This document shows, piece by piece, positions 1 to 12,300 of a stretch of DNA of 64,000 bases. Source of the stretch: Diplolepis rosae (Eukaryota; Arthropoda; Insecta; Hymenoptera; Diplolepididae); contig JAPYXD010000701.1 of the NCBI GenBank assembly GCA_030998225.1, forward strand, positions 10,524,501 to 10,588,500, given 5' to 3'. Each line of letters opens with the position of its first letter. Positions within the stretch are counted from its first letter, which is position 1. Below the pieces are notes generated by a model. It was not told the DNA's origin. It ran no database searches and saw nothing but the letters and a program-made list of their open reading frames with translations. Position numbers and translations under genes: made by a program.

Positions 1-285
1 AATTCGGTTTGGATCAATCCGAGCTCGACTTGATTCGGATTGATCTGGATTGAAAACTTGGTTTCGTATTCTTTCGGATTGTTGACTCGGATTAATTCGG
101 ATTAGGTCGGATCGATTTTTTACCGTTTTTCATCAAACGAGTTATAAAACGTTTTTCGGATTGGTTCGGAATCATTCGCATTGGCTCGGATACAAATATG
201 GGGATGAATCGGAATAGTTTAGAATAGGTTTAGAATCGGAATAGGATTGGCTCGGAATGAATTCCTATCCGATACTTTCGCCAGG
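1..285. repeat. degenerate TCGGATTGG-type short repeat
   Basis: Words such as ATTCGGATTG, GGCTCGGAT and ATTCGGATTAG recur many times at irregular spacing (periods of about 10-12 nt). The block runs off the left edge of the window, so its full size is unknown. No open reading frame is present. Confidence 0.55.
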
Positions 286-289
286 GAAG

Positions 290-2734
290 TCATTACTTTC
301 TGTGCAATAAGTCGTATATTTAATGAGAAAAATCGTGATCATTATTCTGAAATTTATTTTAGCTATAATGTATTAGTGAAATTTGTAGGAAGAATTCATT
401 TTTATGGGTAATTATGCAAGTAGGAGTCTTCAATTAATATACATTCGAAAGAATTTTAGTTTTACGCAATATAAGGTTTAGAAATCCCTACATGTTTTAT
501 ATTGGATAAATTAATATCAACCTTTTCGAATCAAGGGATTTGGAACATCGACTGATAATGTATTTTTAAATATAACTATGCTGAAATTAAACGGAGCAAA
601 ACAAAAATGCAGACCTCAGCAAACTTCGAACATTGACCGGAACACATTAGCTGAATTTATTATACATATAGACATCATAGTATATGATACAAATGATAAA
701 ACATATAAAACCAACATTCATGGAAAATGAGTCATAATGGTTAAACACATATTGTTTACTTTGCAAATGTCACTTTAATCACCCAAGCACTAACCTCTAA
801 ATTCTGAAGAAATTTTTTCGAAGTAAATTTTTACTCAAACAATTGTTCAAAACAACCGCGATTATCAATAAAAACGAACGATTAAGGCGTGATTCTGTCT
901 TGAAATGGCAGAATGATTCTTTCTTTTGGTATTCAGTAATGGCCGTCTGAAATTCATGGAACGAGAACTGCTGTCAAATCGATAGTATCTTTTTTTCAAT
1001 CAGACTGAGCAGATCTATGTTTATTAATGTACATGAATGAGTTAAGGATGAACTTATTCGATGGAAATCAATACTCACCACTTAAAAACTCCCAATAAGA
1101 GTTGTAAATCAAATAAATAGAACTCACTGGAGTGAATCACACTGTGAACGAACGTAAACTGTTACTTTTCACCACACCCGGACTAGTGTCGCCATCTGGT
1201 GAGAAAGTACAAATCTGCCTTCTCTTTGAAATCGCGAAGATGTTGACCGTATTTAGTTTAACGATATGAGTCAGTAATTTAACGGTAATAAGGCCACGGT
1301 GAAAGTAAACATGATGTAAGAATACATTATGAATTAATATTTTTAAACAAAATTTTTATAATTTGGGCCAGAAAAACAAAAATTGGATAATGCTTCAAAA
1401 TCTTCATTGTTCGAATTTCGGAGCAAATTGAGAATATTTTCGAATAATTGAACAATTTAATATTCAAAATTGTTCTGTCATTTGTTCACTTCAATTTTCA
1501 AATTTCAAAAATCATAAGCTGTAGATTTTGTGTTGGTGATTGATTTTCCATACCAAGATTTTCTAGACATTTAAAATTTAAAATCTTCTAATAGAAAGTC
1601 ATGAAACAGGAAAAAGGTTACCAAATTTTATTATAAATTGATTTTCTTTATCGAAATTTTTTATTCATCAGTAATGTAACTAATTTTTCAAATGTCCCAA
1701 TTTGTAAAATTCAAAACTCAAATTTAAAATTTTTTTCTCAATTCTTTGTATTTTTTCAAATTTCTTAGAATATTCTGAACTCCCTTGATATATTTTTTAA
1801 TTCTCTAAAATTTAAGATATTTTATCATTGCTTTGAAGCCATTTGGATATAAACTGAATCGTTTATTAATCATTTTTAAGCCCCAATTCATCTAACAATT
1901 AATTTTTTATGTAAATTTTATTTATATCAAAGATCTTAAAAATTCCCTCTATTCAAATTTAAATTATGTGCAGTTTCAGTTATTTCAAATACTTTTTTCT
2001 CAAATCCTAAATTCATTCTTTAAACCTCAGTTTTTATCAAATTCATATGCTTAATCCATACCTAAAATTGAATTTTTTGTAACTTGAAATTTTTCTCATT
2101 TGCAACCCAGAGGTTTTTATATTTAAATTATCCGAAAAAGAAATCTTGCTAATTTTATTTATAGTTACTTTATTGTTAGAAAAAATTATTATTTTCAAAA
2201 TGAAAATTTACGAACGATGCAAATAATTTAATTGGTCTATTAATTAAAATTATAACTAAAGTATGTACATATAGTGATGTTTGATGTGCCTATTAATAAT
2301 GTTTTCGAGGTCAGCTCTGTAAACCATATTGGGAACGTTTGACCATGACAGAAATCGTGGCCTTATACGGATACTGACAAATCTAATGTAATACCTTGTT
2401 CTACTTTTGATCCTGTTCCTCTATCTTGATAAAATATTCCCAAAAATAACATATTTGAAAGCTTTAAAGATATTTTTGAATGCTATTTAAAAGTCATTAA
2501 AAGAATTAAGAATAAATAGTTAAATATCACTCTCTATATCCTCTACTTTTTAAAATTTACTAGGTCTAAATTTCTCAAAGAAGAAATGTTTAAAAATATT
2601 ACACAATACTCAAAATCTGATGTGGTTAACATAGAAAAAAAAAGAAACTTTTCATGAAGAGGACAAGGAGACAATTACTTATAACCTACAGTTTTATATT
2701 CGCACGACTTCTCCAAAATCTAGACGTTTAATTT
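290..2734. other. AT-rich intergenic stretch, no gene seen
   Basis: No open reading frame with coding character occurs on either strand. The only notable items are a CTCF-like match near 1183-1204 and an AAGGCCACG word near 1292 that recurs inverted near 2360 (possible ends of an old element about 1.1 kb long, weakly supported). Confidence 0.4.
1183..1204 (-). promoter_or_regulatory. CTCF-like insulator motif match
   Basis: The minus strand reads CACCAGATGGCGACACTAG, close to the CTCF core (CCASYAGRTGGCGC). It lies about 2 kb beyond the fw stop codon, a sensible place for a domain border. This is a single motif match without binding evidence. Confidence 0.3.
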
Positions 2735-3228
2735 ACGATTTTTAAATTACATTGTTTTTATTACTCAATAGATCTACAATTAAAAAACCTAAGTAAATAT
2801 AACATTATATATACAGAATGATACATGCGCTTGTCCGTTCAGCCCACTTTCTTTCCATTACAACTCACTCTATTATTGACAATAGATTTTTCTTCCTTCA
2901 TGAACTATGTACACTATGGTTCTGCTACTTTTCATATAAAAAAATAAATTGAAAGAGACTTTTCACGGTCACTAAAAATTAACTCTTTGATACCAATATT
3001 TTAAATACTTCAATTTTTAAATAAAGTTCAAACTCACTGTGAGTTCTTCTATTTAGAAAATTAATGTAAAGTCTGTGTCGATTGACACGATCACAACTTT
3101 GGATTTATAATGTCAATCGTAATTTACACTCGACGTATTTTACAAGTTTGCGAGAATTTCATTTCGCAATTCAAGAGGGTTAAGGTCATAGATTACTTAA
3201 TTGCAATCGACCTTATTTGAAGCATTAA
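2735..3228 (-). other. probable fw 3' UTR
   Basis: Unique, moderately AT-rich sequence directly downstream of the fw stop, extending to just past the AATAAA at 2757-2762 (minus strand). The real cleavage site is not visible, so the end given is an estimate. Confidence 0.4.
2757..2762 (-). promoter_or_regulatory. candidate polyadenylation signal AATAAA for fw
   Basis: The plus strand reads TTTATT here, which is AATAAA on the gene strand about 470 nt after the stop. In such AT-rich sequence chance matches are common, so support is modest. Confidence 0.35.
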
Positions 3229-3337
3229 CTATCGAACAGAAACGCCATTGATCGTTATTCCATTTCTGTGAGGCACTGGCTCAGCTTCGTAGTGACCTGA
3301 TCTGTGGTAAACTCTTCTTCCATTTTGTCCACCATAT
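3229..3337 (-). CDS. fw: fw exon U: terminal coding exon
   Basis: Follows ATTGCAG in phase 2 and encodes [19 protein letters not shown] and then [16 protein letters not shown] before a TAG stop at 3231-3229. The frame is fixed by the GG at the end of the previous exon. Other frames through this exon are open for a time but do not fit the splice phase. Confidence 0.9.
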
Positions 3338-6300
3338 CTGCAATAAAAATAACATTTAAAATCTCATTAAAAATGAACAGCTGACTAAATTATACAAATT
3401 TGAAGAAACACCTCAAAATTTTAAGAATTCGAAATCGCTCAAATCCTCAAAAAAAAATAAAAAACGACCAAATTTGGACCAAAAAACATTACCCAAAATA
3501 AAAAACACGAGAAATACCAACGAAAAAGGAGGAAAGATTTTTGTTAGTTTTTCGCATGTTTGTTTATTTTGGGTAATGTTTTTTGGTTCAAGTTTGGTCG
3601 TTTATTTTTTAATTTTGAGAATTCGAGCGGCATCGAATTCTTGAAATTTTGAGTTGTACTCTTGTTTGGACGTTGAAGGAAATTTGAGGTTGTAGTGATA
3701 CGGGTTCGAATTCAATTTGGAATTTAAAGAAACAACTCTTACCCGTAAGTGCTACCACTAATGCTGTAGGGATTGTCATAAAGACCATCTTCAGGAACAT
3801 TTTCATACATCGTATTTGGAGTTCCATCATTTAAACTGGCGTAAGACATAACAGCTGCGTTTTGATCTTCTTTCCTCTCAGCTGCTTGTACATTTTCAGT
3901 ATTTTTTACTGGAGTTGCCTTTCGACTGAAAACCAGAGAAATTTTTTTAAAGGAAGGAAAACAAATTACTTTTAATTAAATGAATAATTTATACTTACAG
4001 TCGCATATAGGCTAAACCAATGATTATTAAAATGAAGATTATTACACCAGCTCCAATTCCGACGCTGGTGCCAACTCCTTGCACTTCTGAGACTTCGTTC
4101 AGGGATACTAAGTAAAATTATATTGAAAAATATAAATTCATAAGTAGTTCTTTGAGATATTCAGGTTTATGAAAAAAAATTTCTTGAGAACTACTTACGC
4201 TCGCATTTTGGCTCTTCTCCACTCCAGAATCCGGTATCCAAACACTTTCTGAGGAAGGGACCTATCCTTTCGAAATGAGGAAGGCAATGGTATTCGGCTG
4301 CACCTCCATAAGTAGTGGATCCATTAACCACGATGACTCTTCCATTTTCTATAACTCCTGGATCCTTGCAATCAACAGCTGCAAATTTATCTTATTTAAG
4401 TTAAGTGGAACAGCTTTATTGTATAACTTTAAAGAATTATTTCTGAATTCTTTAAATTTGAATCAGTTAAAATTTACTGATTATCAGTGAAATTTGACTG
4501 ATTCAAATAGCTAAAAAGAGGTTACTGTAAATCAGTCAAATTTCACTGATTATTTCAGTGAAAATTAACTGATTTAACAGTGAAAAATATTTTTTCACTG
4601 ATGAATCAGTGAAAGGGCAAATCATTGATTCAATCAGTGAAAATTTGACTGATGCAGATTTAGAGAGAAGGGTTTCTAAGTGCACACTTCATTCTAATTA
4701 GTCACTCAACTGAATGAATTCAGCAAGCTTCCTAGATAGGCAATTGATCAGTTTATTTATAATTACCGTAACACGCTGGGGAGCTTCCACTCCAAGATCC
4801 ATTCTGCAGGCATATTCTTGTCTCGTTCCCCTCCATGTAATATCCACGTGGACATTTATAATGAGCAACGCCACCGACGCTGTGGGTTGAAACCTGCGTT
4901 GAAATCATCCCCATCTTATCTGGATCTTTGCATCTGATTTCTGAAAATATTCGTTTAATTTATTCGTCACATTTATTCGTTTTATTTGTTTATAATTTAA
5001 CTTATATCAATTGATGGCATTTTCTAAATTAAATAGTTCAAAATAGTATTCAGAAAAAAGAGTACAAATATAGCCTTATTGGTCTAGATCAAACTACCCA
5101 AGTGCGAAATTAGATACGGCCCAACACTGGCCCAGCATCGCCAAAAATTTTCCGGAGATCGGCTGCCAATATCATGCCGTTGCTGGAATGATAACTCCGC
5201 TATGCACTTGGCGGCCAATGCTGGCCCAAACTCTGGCCGCCAGCACTTGTTTTCGGCACAGCAACGGGCCAATGCAGTGCCGAACTCTGGTTTTCTCACT
5301 TCCAGGATGGTTTGCCGTGGTAAAAGTGACACATGGCCCAGTAATGTGCCATCCATGAGCCCGACTCTGGCTCTTCTACTTTCAAAACTGGATGCCATAG
5401 TAAAAATGACAATCGGCTTGGTATAGGGCCGATACTGGGCCAAGTTTCGGCTGAAGGTCGGTAAATTTAAACAGTCGAAAAAGGCCGCCGTCGACGGCCC
5501 AGCACTTGACCGATGCAAACAGTGACACTGGCCCAACAACAATGGCCGACTCTTGGCTGCCGAGATTGGGCCAATATTGTGCCGTATTATCACCTTCGGC
5601 AATTCGCACTTGGGTATTCCCGTTCAGCTCTACACCAAAGAATCCACTGTAGATACGTTTATGGATAGGATATACCAAAATACTGATATGTAATTCAACA
5701 TAGTTTTAAAATAGTTAGGAAAAATAGTTCAAACGAAGCCCTAATAGTCTCAAGCAATTCAGCTTCACACCAAATAACCTATTGTGGATAAAGTATAGGA
5801 TAAGATATTCACAAGTATAAATAATTCTTTAGAAATAGTTTGAAAATGGGTTGTCAGTCAAAATATGGACTAGACATGCAAAAATGTGAATATTTCTTAT
5901 ATATAGTTTATAAATAGTTTAAAAATAATTTCAGAAAAAATAGTCAAAAGATAGCCTCAAAGGTCTAGACCAAGCTATTTACATTCAGCCTCGCACCAAA
6001 GAATATATCCAAACCTTCCTTTTTCATTTAATATATCAAGTACTCTTTTTTGTATAATATGTTAAATAATTCTTTAGAAATAATTTTAAAATGTGTTGTT
6101 CAGTCAAAATATCGACTAGACTTGCAAAAATATGAATATTTCTTATATATAGTTTATAAGTAGTTTTAAAATAGTTTCAGAAAAAATAGTCAAAAGATAA
6201 CCTTAATGGTCCAGACCAAGCTATTCACATTCAGCCTCGCATCAAAGAATATATCCAAACCTTCCTTTTTCATTTATATATCAAGTACTCTTTTCTGTAT

Positions 6301-9300
6301 AATGTGTTTAATAATTCTTTAGAAACAGTTTAAAAATGGGTTATATAGTTTATAAATAGTTTAAAAATAATTTCAGAAAAAATAGTCAAAAGATAGCCTT
6401 AATGGTCTAGACCAAACTATCTACATTCAGATTCGCACCAAAGAATATATCCAAACCTTCCTTTTTCATTTATATATCAAGTACTCTTTTCTGTATAATA
6501 TGTTTAATAATTCTTTAGAAACAGTTTAAAAATGGGTTATATAGTTTATAAATAGTTTTAATATAGTTTCAGAAAAAATAGTCAAATGACAGCCTCAAAG
6601 GTCTAGACCAAGCTATTTACATTCAGCCTCGCACCAAAGAATATATCCAAACCTTCATTTTTCATTTAATATATCAAGTACTCTTTTTTGTAAAATATGT
6701 TAAATAATTCTTTAGAAATAATTTAAAAATGTGTTGTTCAGTCAAAATATCGACTAGACAATCAAAAATGTGAATATTTCTTATATATAGTTTATAAGTA
6801 GTTTTAAAATAGTTTCAGAAAAAGTAGTCAAAAGATAGCCTTAATGGTCTAGACCAAACTATCTACATTCAGCCTCGAACCAAAGAATATATCCAAACCT
6901 TCCTTTTTCATTTAATATATCAGGTACTCTTTTTTTGTATAATACGTTAAGTACTCTAGTTATTCCCAGAAAATATGTGAAATTAGTGACAGCATCTTTT
7001 TTGTATTTTCTAGATTTTAATAAATATCACTGATGAGGGCTCCGATCAGAGCCGGAACGTCTGATTAAATAGACTTTTTCATTTATGGACCCTAAAGACA
7101 ATGCAAACGTACCAAGTATTATGAATTTTAATCCTACCTTTGCAGACAGGTGTATCGCTACTCCATGTACCATTTTCTAAGCAAAGTCTTCTTGCATATC
7201 CGTCTAGTTCGAAATTCCCATCACACTCGTAAAGTGCAGCTGCACCATAGTAAGTTGCATTTGAGGTCAAAGTATAATGTCCATGCTGAATTAGTTCTGG
7301 TTTTCCACAGTCAACATCTGAAAGAAAAGTAATAAGTTTTGTACATTTTTAAAGTAAAAGGTCCCAGATAACAATCGTGCGTGGCACGGCGCCCGCACAC
7401 GGTGCGGGTCACGTGTGCAAACGAGAAAGCAACAATCTCGCGCGCACTTGTCTAAAGGCGTGAAGGGCATATCAGTGCGACGCATATGCGCCGCAGTACG
7501 CGATCACTCATGTAGACTCACAAGCTGATCAAATGAGACGCACAGAAAGCTGAAATATATTAAATTTAATAATCCTTGATCACGTAACTTATTTAGCAGT
7601 ATTTTTACGGTGCGAAATTTCGGATTTCATACAACAAATTTTTGAATAGATCAATCACCTACGAATCTGTTTTATTTATTGATAAGAATTTTCCTAACAT
7701 CAAAAAATGATCAATCTTTCGCAAAATTCGATTTAAGTAATTAATTTTATTTATCCACTGATAAGATTTTGTAAATTAAAAAATTTTTGATGCCATACAT
7801 TTTGAGATATTTATAAAACGGTAAGAGATACACTAAAACGAATATAATTCTGAGGTTGTACTAAAAGTAAAGGTCCACAGACTACTTAAAAAAATTTTTG
7901 TTTAAAAAGTTTTGAGATTCTTAAAACGACATTCAAAGGGATTGAATTCTGCTCATTCTTGGTTGCTATACTTCATAGATTTGAAAGAAATAGAATTCAT
8001 AAGGATTGAAACTTGTTAATACTCATTTCAATTCTGACTGACTTTTTTCGTGAGACTTAATTTTTGAATATGTTAAAATTTAAGTCAAGAAATAGACTCT
8101 ACAATTAAGATATAATTGATGATGATCGTGTTGAAAGTTCCATGAAATGAGGCAGTCGTATTAAAATACGATTTGAGTACGAAAAATATTACATGCATAA
8201 TTACATTTCTCATGTAAAATATGAATAAATTAATTTCGAAAGTTTCATTTCATTCAAAAGATGTTGGTTATTCGTATAATTTTATAGTTCAGTTGATGTT
8301 CATTCAATGTGTGTCTAACGATTATTATTGCTCTTAAAAGTTTGTTGCAGAATAAAAAAATTGTTCGAATTATTTATTTTTCCATCATATTCTCAGATAA
8401 AATTAATATTAAGATAAATGTATATATTTTTTGGAATCGCGTATTTTGGAAGCAGACGTGCGAACCACAACCTGCGAGACATATGCGTGGCAATATCACG
8501 CGCAACTGTGTGACCTCCTGAGTTCTCCCGTGCGAATTAATCCTCACGCGTGCGTGCGTCATGACCCGCATTACACAGACACTTTATTTTCTGGGTTATA
8601 AGCAACTGAAGGAACTCGAAATTGGAAAGAGCAGAACATTTCTTTCTGACTTCCTTATTAATAACTTTATGAAGTTTGATGAGGATTTTTAAATGAGAGA
8701 TTAATGAACAATTGGGTTTGAGTTTAAAGGTATTAGAAAATTGAAATAGTTGGAAATTTATAAAGTAAAAATAGACTTTTTATTGATTAAGAAATTATAG
8801 TAGGAAAAATTTAATAATTCCAAGAAAGATAGAGAAAGTTTTAAATCAGAAAATGTTAAGATTCAGTGATTAGAAAATTTAGAAAAAACTAGATTCTAAA
8901 CTTACAGATACATTGCGGAACTTCCCCACTCCACTTTCCAGTATCCTCACAAGTGGATAAGGGTTCTCCAACCACTTTGTAACCTCTTTCACATCTGTAC
9001 TTTGCCAGGGCACCAATTTTATATGAAGTTGCTCCGGTATTTGAATTTTCTGCTGTTCCAGTTCTTATCAAAGTTCTTCCATACATTCTATCATTGCCGG
9101 TCACTGAAAGAATTCCATGAACAGCCAAAACTGGTTCCGGGCATCGAATTTCTAAAAAAATAAGGCTTGATTTAATTTAAATTTTATTTGAATTCAAAAA
9201 CTTGAAAATTTTCAACATTTTTAAATTTCTAATTGTTTTGTTCGAGAATTTTCAAATTATTGGTTTTTCAATCTTCTTATTTATGATTCATACAATTATT

Positions 9301-12300
9301 TAATCCTTGTTTTGATTTAGGAAATATTTTCTATTTCTTGTGCTTGCAGCGAGGTATTTTATTTTTTCAAATGAATCAATAAATCTTTTACCTTCACATT
9401 TTGGAGTGGCATCACTCCATTGACCATTATCTAAACAATATCTTTTAAATACTCCATTCAGTCTGTAATTTCTTGTACAGGAATATGTAATTTCACTGCC
9501 CAAGTGTGTGGTACCGTTTATATAATCCACTGCTCCATTCAAAACTGGCAAGACCTTCCCACAGTCAATATCTGTAAATTATAAAAATTGATAAGTCAAG
9601 ACTCCTACTAAACAAAATGATAATTTAAATTTAATCAATAAACTACAATTTTTAATTTGCAGTTAAAAAAAATCAACTATTTATTTTATAAATACTTAAT
9701 ATCACAGAGGAACTTTCTTCCAATAATTATTATTAATTTTATGAAATCAAATTCAAATGTCTAAAAGTATTAAAGAAATATCAACAAAAAAAATGTTTAT
9801 TAATGAGATTCTAAATGTAGGCAACTTACATTCACAAGATGGTACTTCCCCTGTCCATTCTCCATTTTTGCCACAGGTATGTTTAGCTTCACCATGAAGT
9901 AAATATCCAACCTCGCAATGATATTCAATTGAGCTATGTATATTAAAATCATACCCAACGACGTAGCTTCCTGCTGGCACTTCCGGTTCTTCGCAAATTA
10001 TTACTTTAAAACGAATCAAAATCAATGAATTATCCATGAGGCATTCATATATAACAATCATTTTTCAAACAATCAATTTAATAATTTTTTGTGCATCTTG
10101 GAAAAAACTAACTAATTAATTCAAACAAACACAATATTTATGTACAAAATTTTTGGTAATATAAATGGCTACATAAGAAAATATTTTTCAAAAAGTAACA
10201 TTAAGTATATGATATTATTTAGGGTGATTTAGAATAATTTATTAAGACTTTCGTAAGATAATAATATTAATAACATTTTTTAAAGTAGTTAATTAGTTGA
10301 TTGATTGTTTACATTCGCAAGAAGGTGTATCCCGACTCCATTTTCCTTCTCGTGTGCATTCTTGTTTGGCATCTCCTACAAGCCAATAGTCATCTTGGCA
10401 GGTGTACATTATCAAACTGCCAACTGTGGTGGTTCCATTAATCAAAGTCATTGTCCCAAACTCAATTTGGGCTGGGGCTCCACAATCAACGAACCGACAC
10501 TGTGGACTTTTACCTGACCACTGGCCCCCAATATCACACGTCAGCACCTTCAACAAAAAAATTTTAAATTACCTTCCTTTCACTCGTTTTGTACAGAGTA
10601 TAAATATATTGTACATTCAATACTGATTACATAAACTTGACATTTGTTTTTTTTAATCGATATTAGGTACTTGTTCATAAACCAGAAGTAACTGAAGACT
10701 TTCACAAGAAATTAGAAATTACGTAATAGTGATCATCAAATATCAATAAAGATTGAAAAAGAAATATCATTCCAAGTACATGTTCCAATTAAAATAATGT
10801 TACTGAAATAATTGTGATCAGTGGCGTAACTTCACCTTGCGGGGTCCAGGTGGAAAATTTCTTTGGGGCCCCCCTAACTAAAAAAAAATCTCAATATATT
10901 TATAACGCAATAATACTAATATTTTTTGTATTTTTTTAGAAATACAATAATTAGTAGGTAAAAAAACCTTTTTACTTACTACCATATATATGTAAAATAT
11001 TTTAAAAGAAATAATATATCCTTATCATCGATATACAATAAAATCAATACAATAAAATTAAAAATCAAAAATTTAAGTGGAAGGACCAATCTATAGATGA
11101 CCTAGGAATTTGGGGTCCCAGAGTTAGGGGGCCCTGGTGATTGCCACCTGCAACACCCTCGGTAACTACGCCACTGATTGTGATTCTCCTGATTGTCGCT
11201 TGCTCAAGGAAAGAGTTACGTAAAGAAACTTATATTTTCTTGTTCATATTTTTCTAACAATTATTTGGAATTTTTTAATTTCCATTCTAATGTCATCCAG
11301 TAATTTTTCATAGATGGAGAAAAATATGTTACATGAAAAATATCTTACATTGTCCCCAAAAAGTATGAAACCATTTTGGCAGGAATAAGTTGCTGTGGAT
11401 CCAACTCGTCTTCCAGTGATTTCGGAAATTCCTCCGTTCACTTCTGGAGGTTCAGGACACCAGTTAACTAGAAATTTAGGGGAAAAATCAAAGTATAAAA
11501 ATGATTAGTGTCCCGTGAATAATATTTGGGAATACAAATTATGAATTATCGAACTAAATAAAATAAAGAGATATTTTTTAATAGTAAAAATAATTAGATT
11601 TTACTCACATAAGCATTGAGGTTGATGTCCACTCCAAATCCCACCATCTCCACATCTTCGTGTTGTGTCTCCAACGAGTGTGTAATTTTCTTTACAAGAA
11701 TAATCAGCCAATGCTCCGTGAGTTGTTCTGCCATCGACGAGTTTTACAACTCCATTTTCAAATTCTGGCAACTCTCCACAATCGACAACTAAAACAGGTT
11801 CACATAATGAAAGTCAGTTTACTAGTCTGATAAAATCCTTTTTTCCTCCTGTTTTTTTTTTTTTTGAGAAAATATTAATGGTACATATCTTACATTTACA
11901 AGCGGGAGGATTCTCACTCCAGAATCCAGTCGCCTCACAAACTCTATATTTGGATCCCATTAGCATGTATCCGTCAGGACAAACGTACTCGATTGTTGAA
12001 CCAATCGACTTCTTTGAACCTATTATACTGGTATTTTCGGATCTCTCAGGACTTCCACACATCGATGGCTCTATAAATAAATCAAAAAGTTCGTATTTTG
12101 GAAATTTATTTAAGTTTTGAATCCGCCACCTTTAATATTTTTATTTTTTGAGTTTAGACCTTCCATATCATTTTTTATTTATTTTTAGTACCTTTATTTA
12201 GAAAGGTTTTGGGTATTTTTGAGAATTACAGCACTTTTCTGTATTTTTCAACTAAAAATTTGAGTTTTTTGAATATTTCTTTGACATTTTTTTACTTTGA

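Larger units (their letters stand above)
5010..7121 (+). repeat. R element copy 1: tandem 195-247 bp units with hammerhead-like 3' end
   Basis: The word GCACCAAAGAATATATCC recurs near 5991, 6237, 6432, 6629 and 6876 (spacings about 246, 195, 197, 247), with older forms near 5625 and 5763. Each unit carries TAGTCAAAAGATAGCC and TTTCATTTATATATCAAG. The array runs into a 3' domain (6945-7121) ending GCAAACGTACCAAGTATT, also found at 55058-55244. A 518-bp element interrupts the first units. The whole lies in the intron between fw exons Q and P. Confidence 0.65.

Noticed and set aside
1288..2371. Possible 1.1-kb element with AAGGCCACG inverted ends
   Set aside because: The match is only about 12 bp, and no target duplication or further copy was seen.
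3229..3337. Alternative reading of the last fw exon as [14 protein letters not shown]...
   Set aside because: The preceding exon ends with GG before GTAAGA, which fixes the YGGQNGRR frame ending at TAG.
5084..5678. 172-, 98- and 74-codon frames
   Set aside because: They lie in a GC-rich MITE made of repeated GGCC words, which removes stop codons. The translation is repetitive, not domain-like.
5650..6945. CRISPR-like array (regularly recurring words)
   Set aside because: Repeats are about 200-250 bp direct tandem units in a eukaryotic intron, not short repeats with unique spacers.
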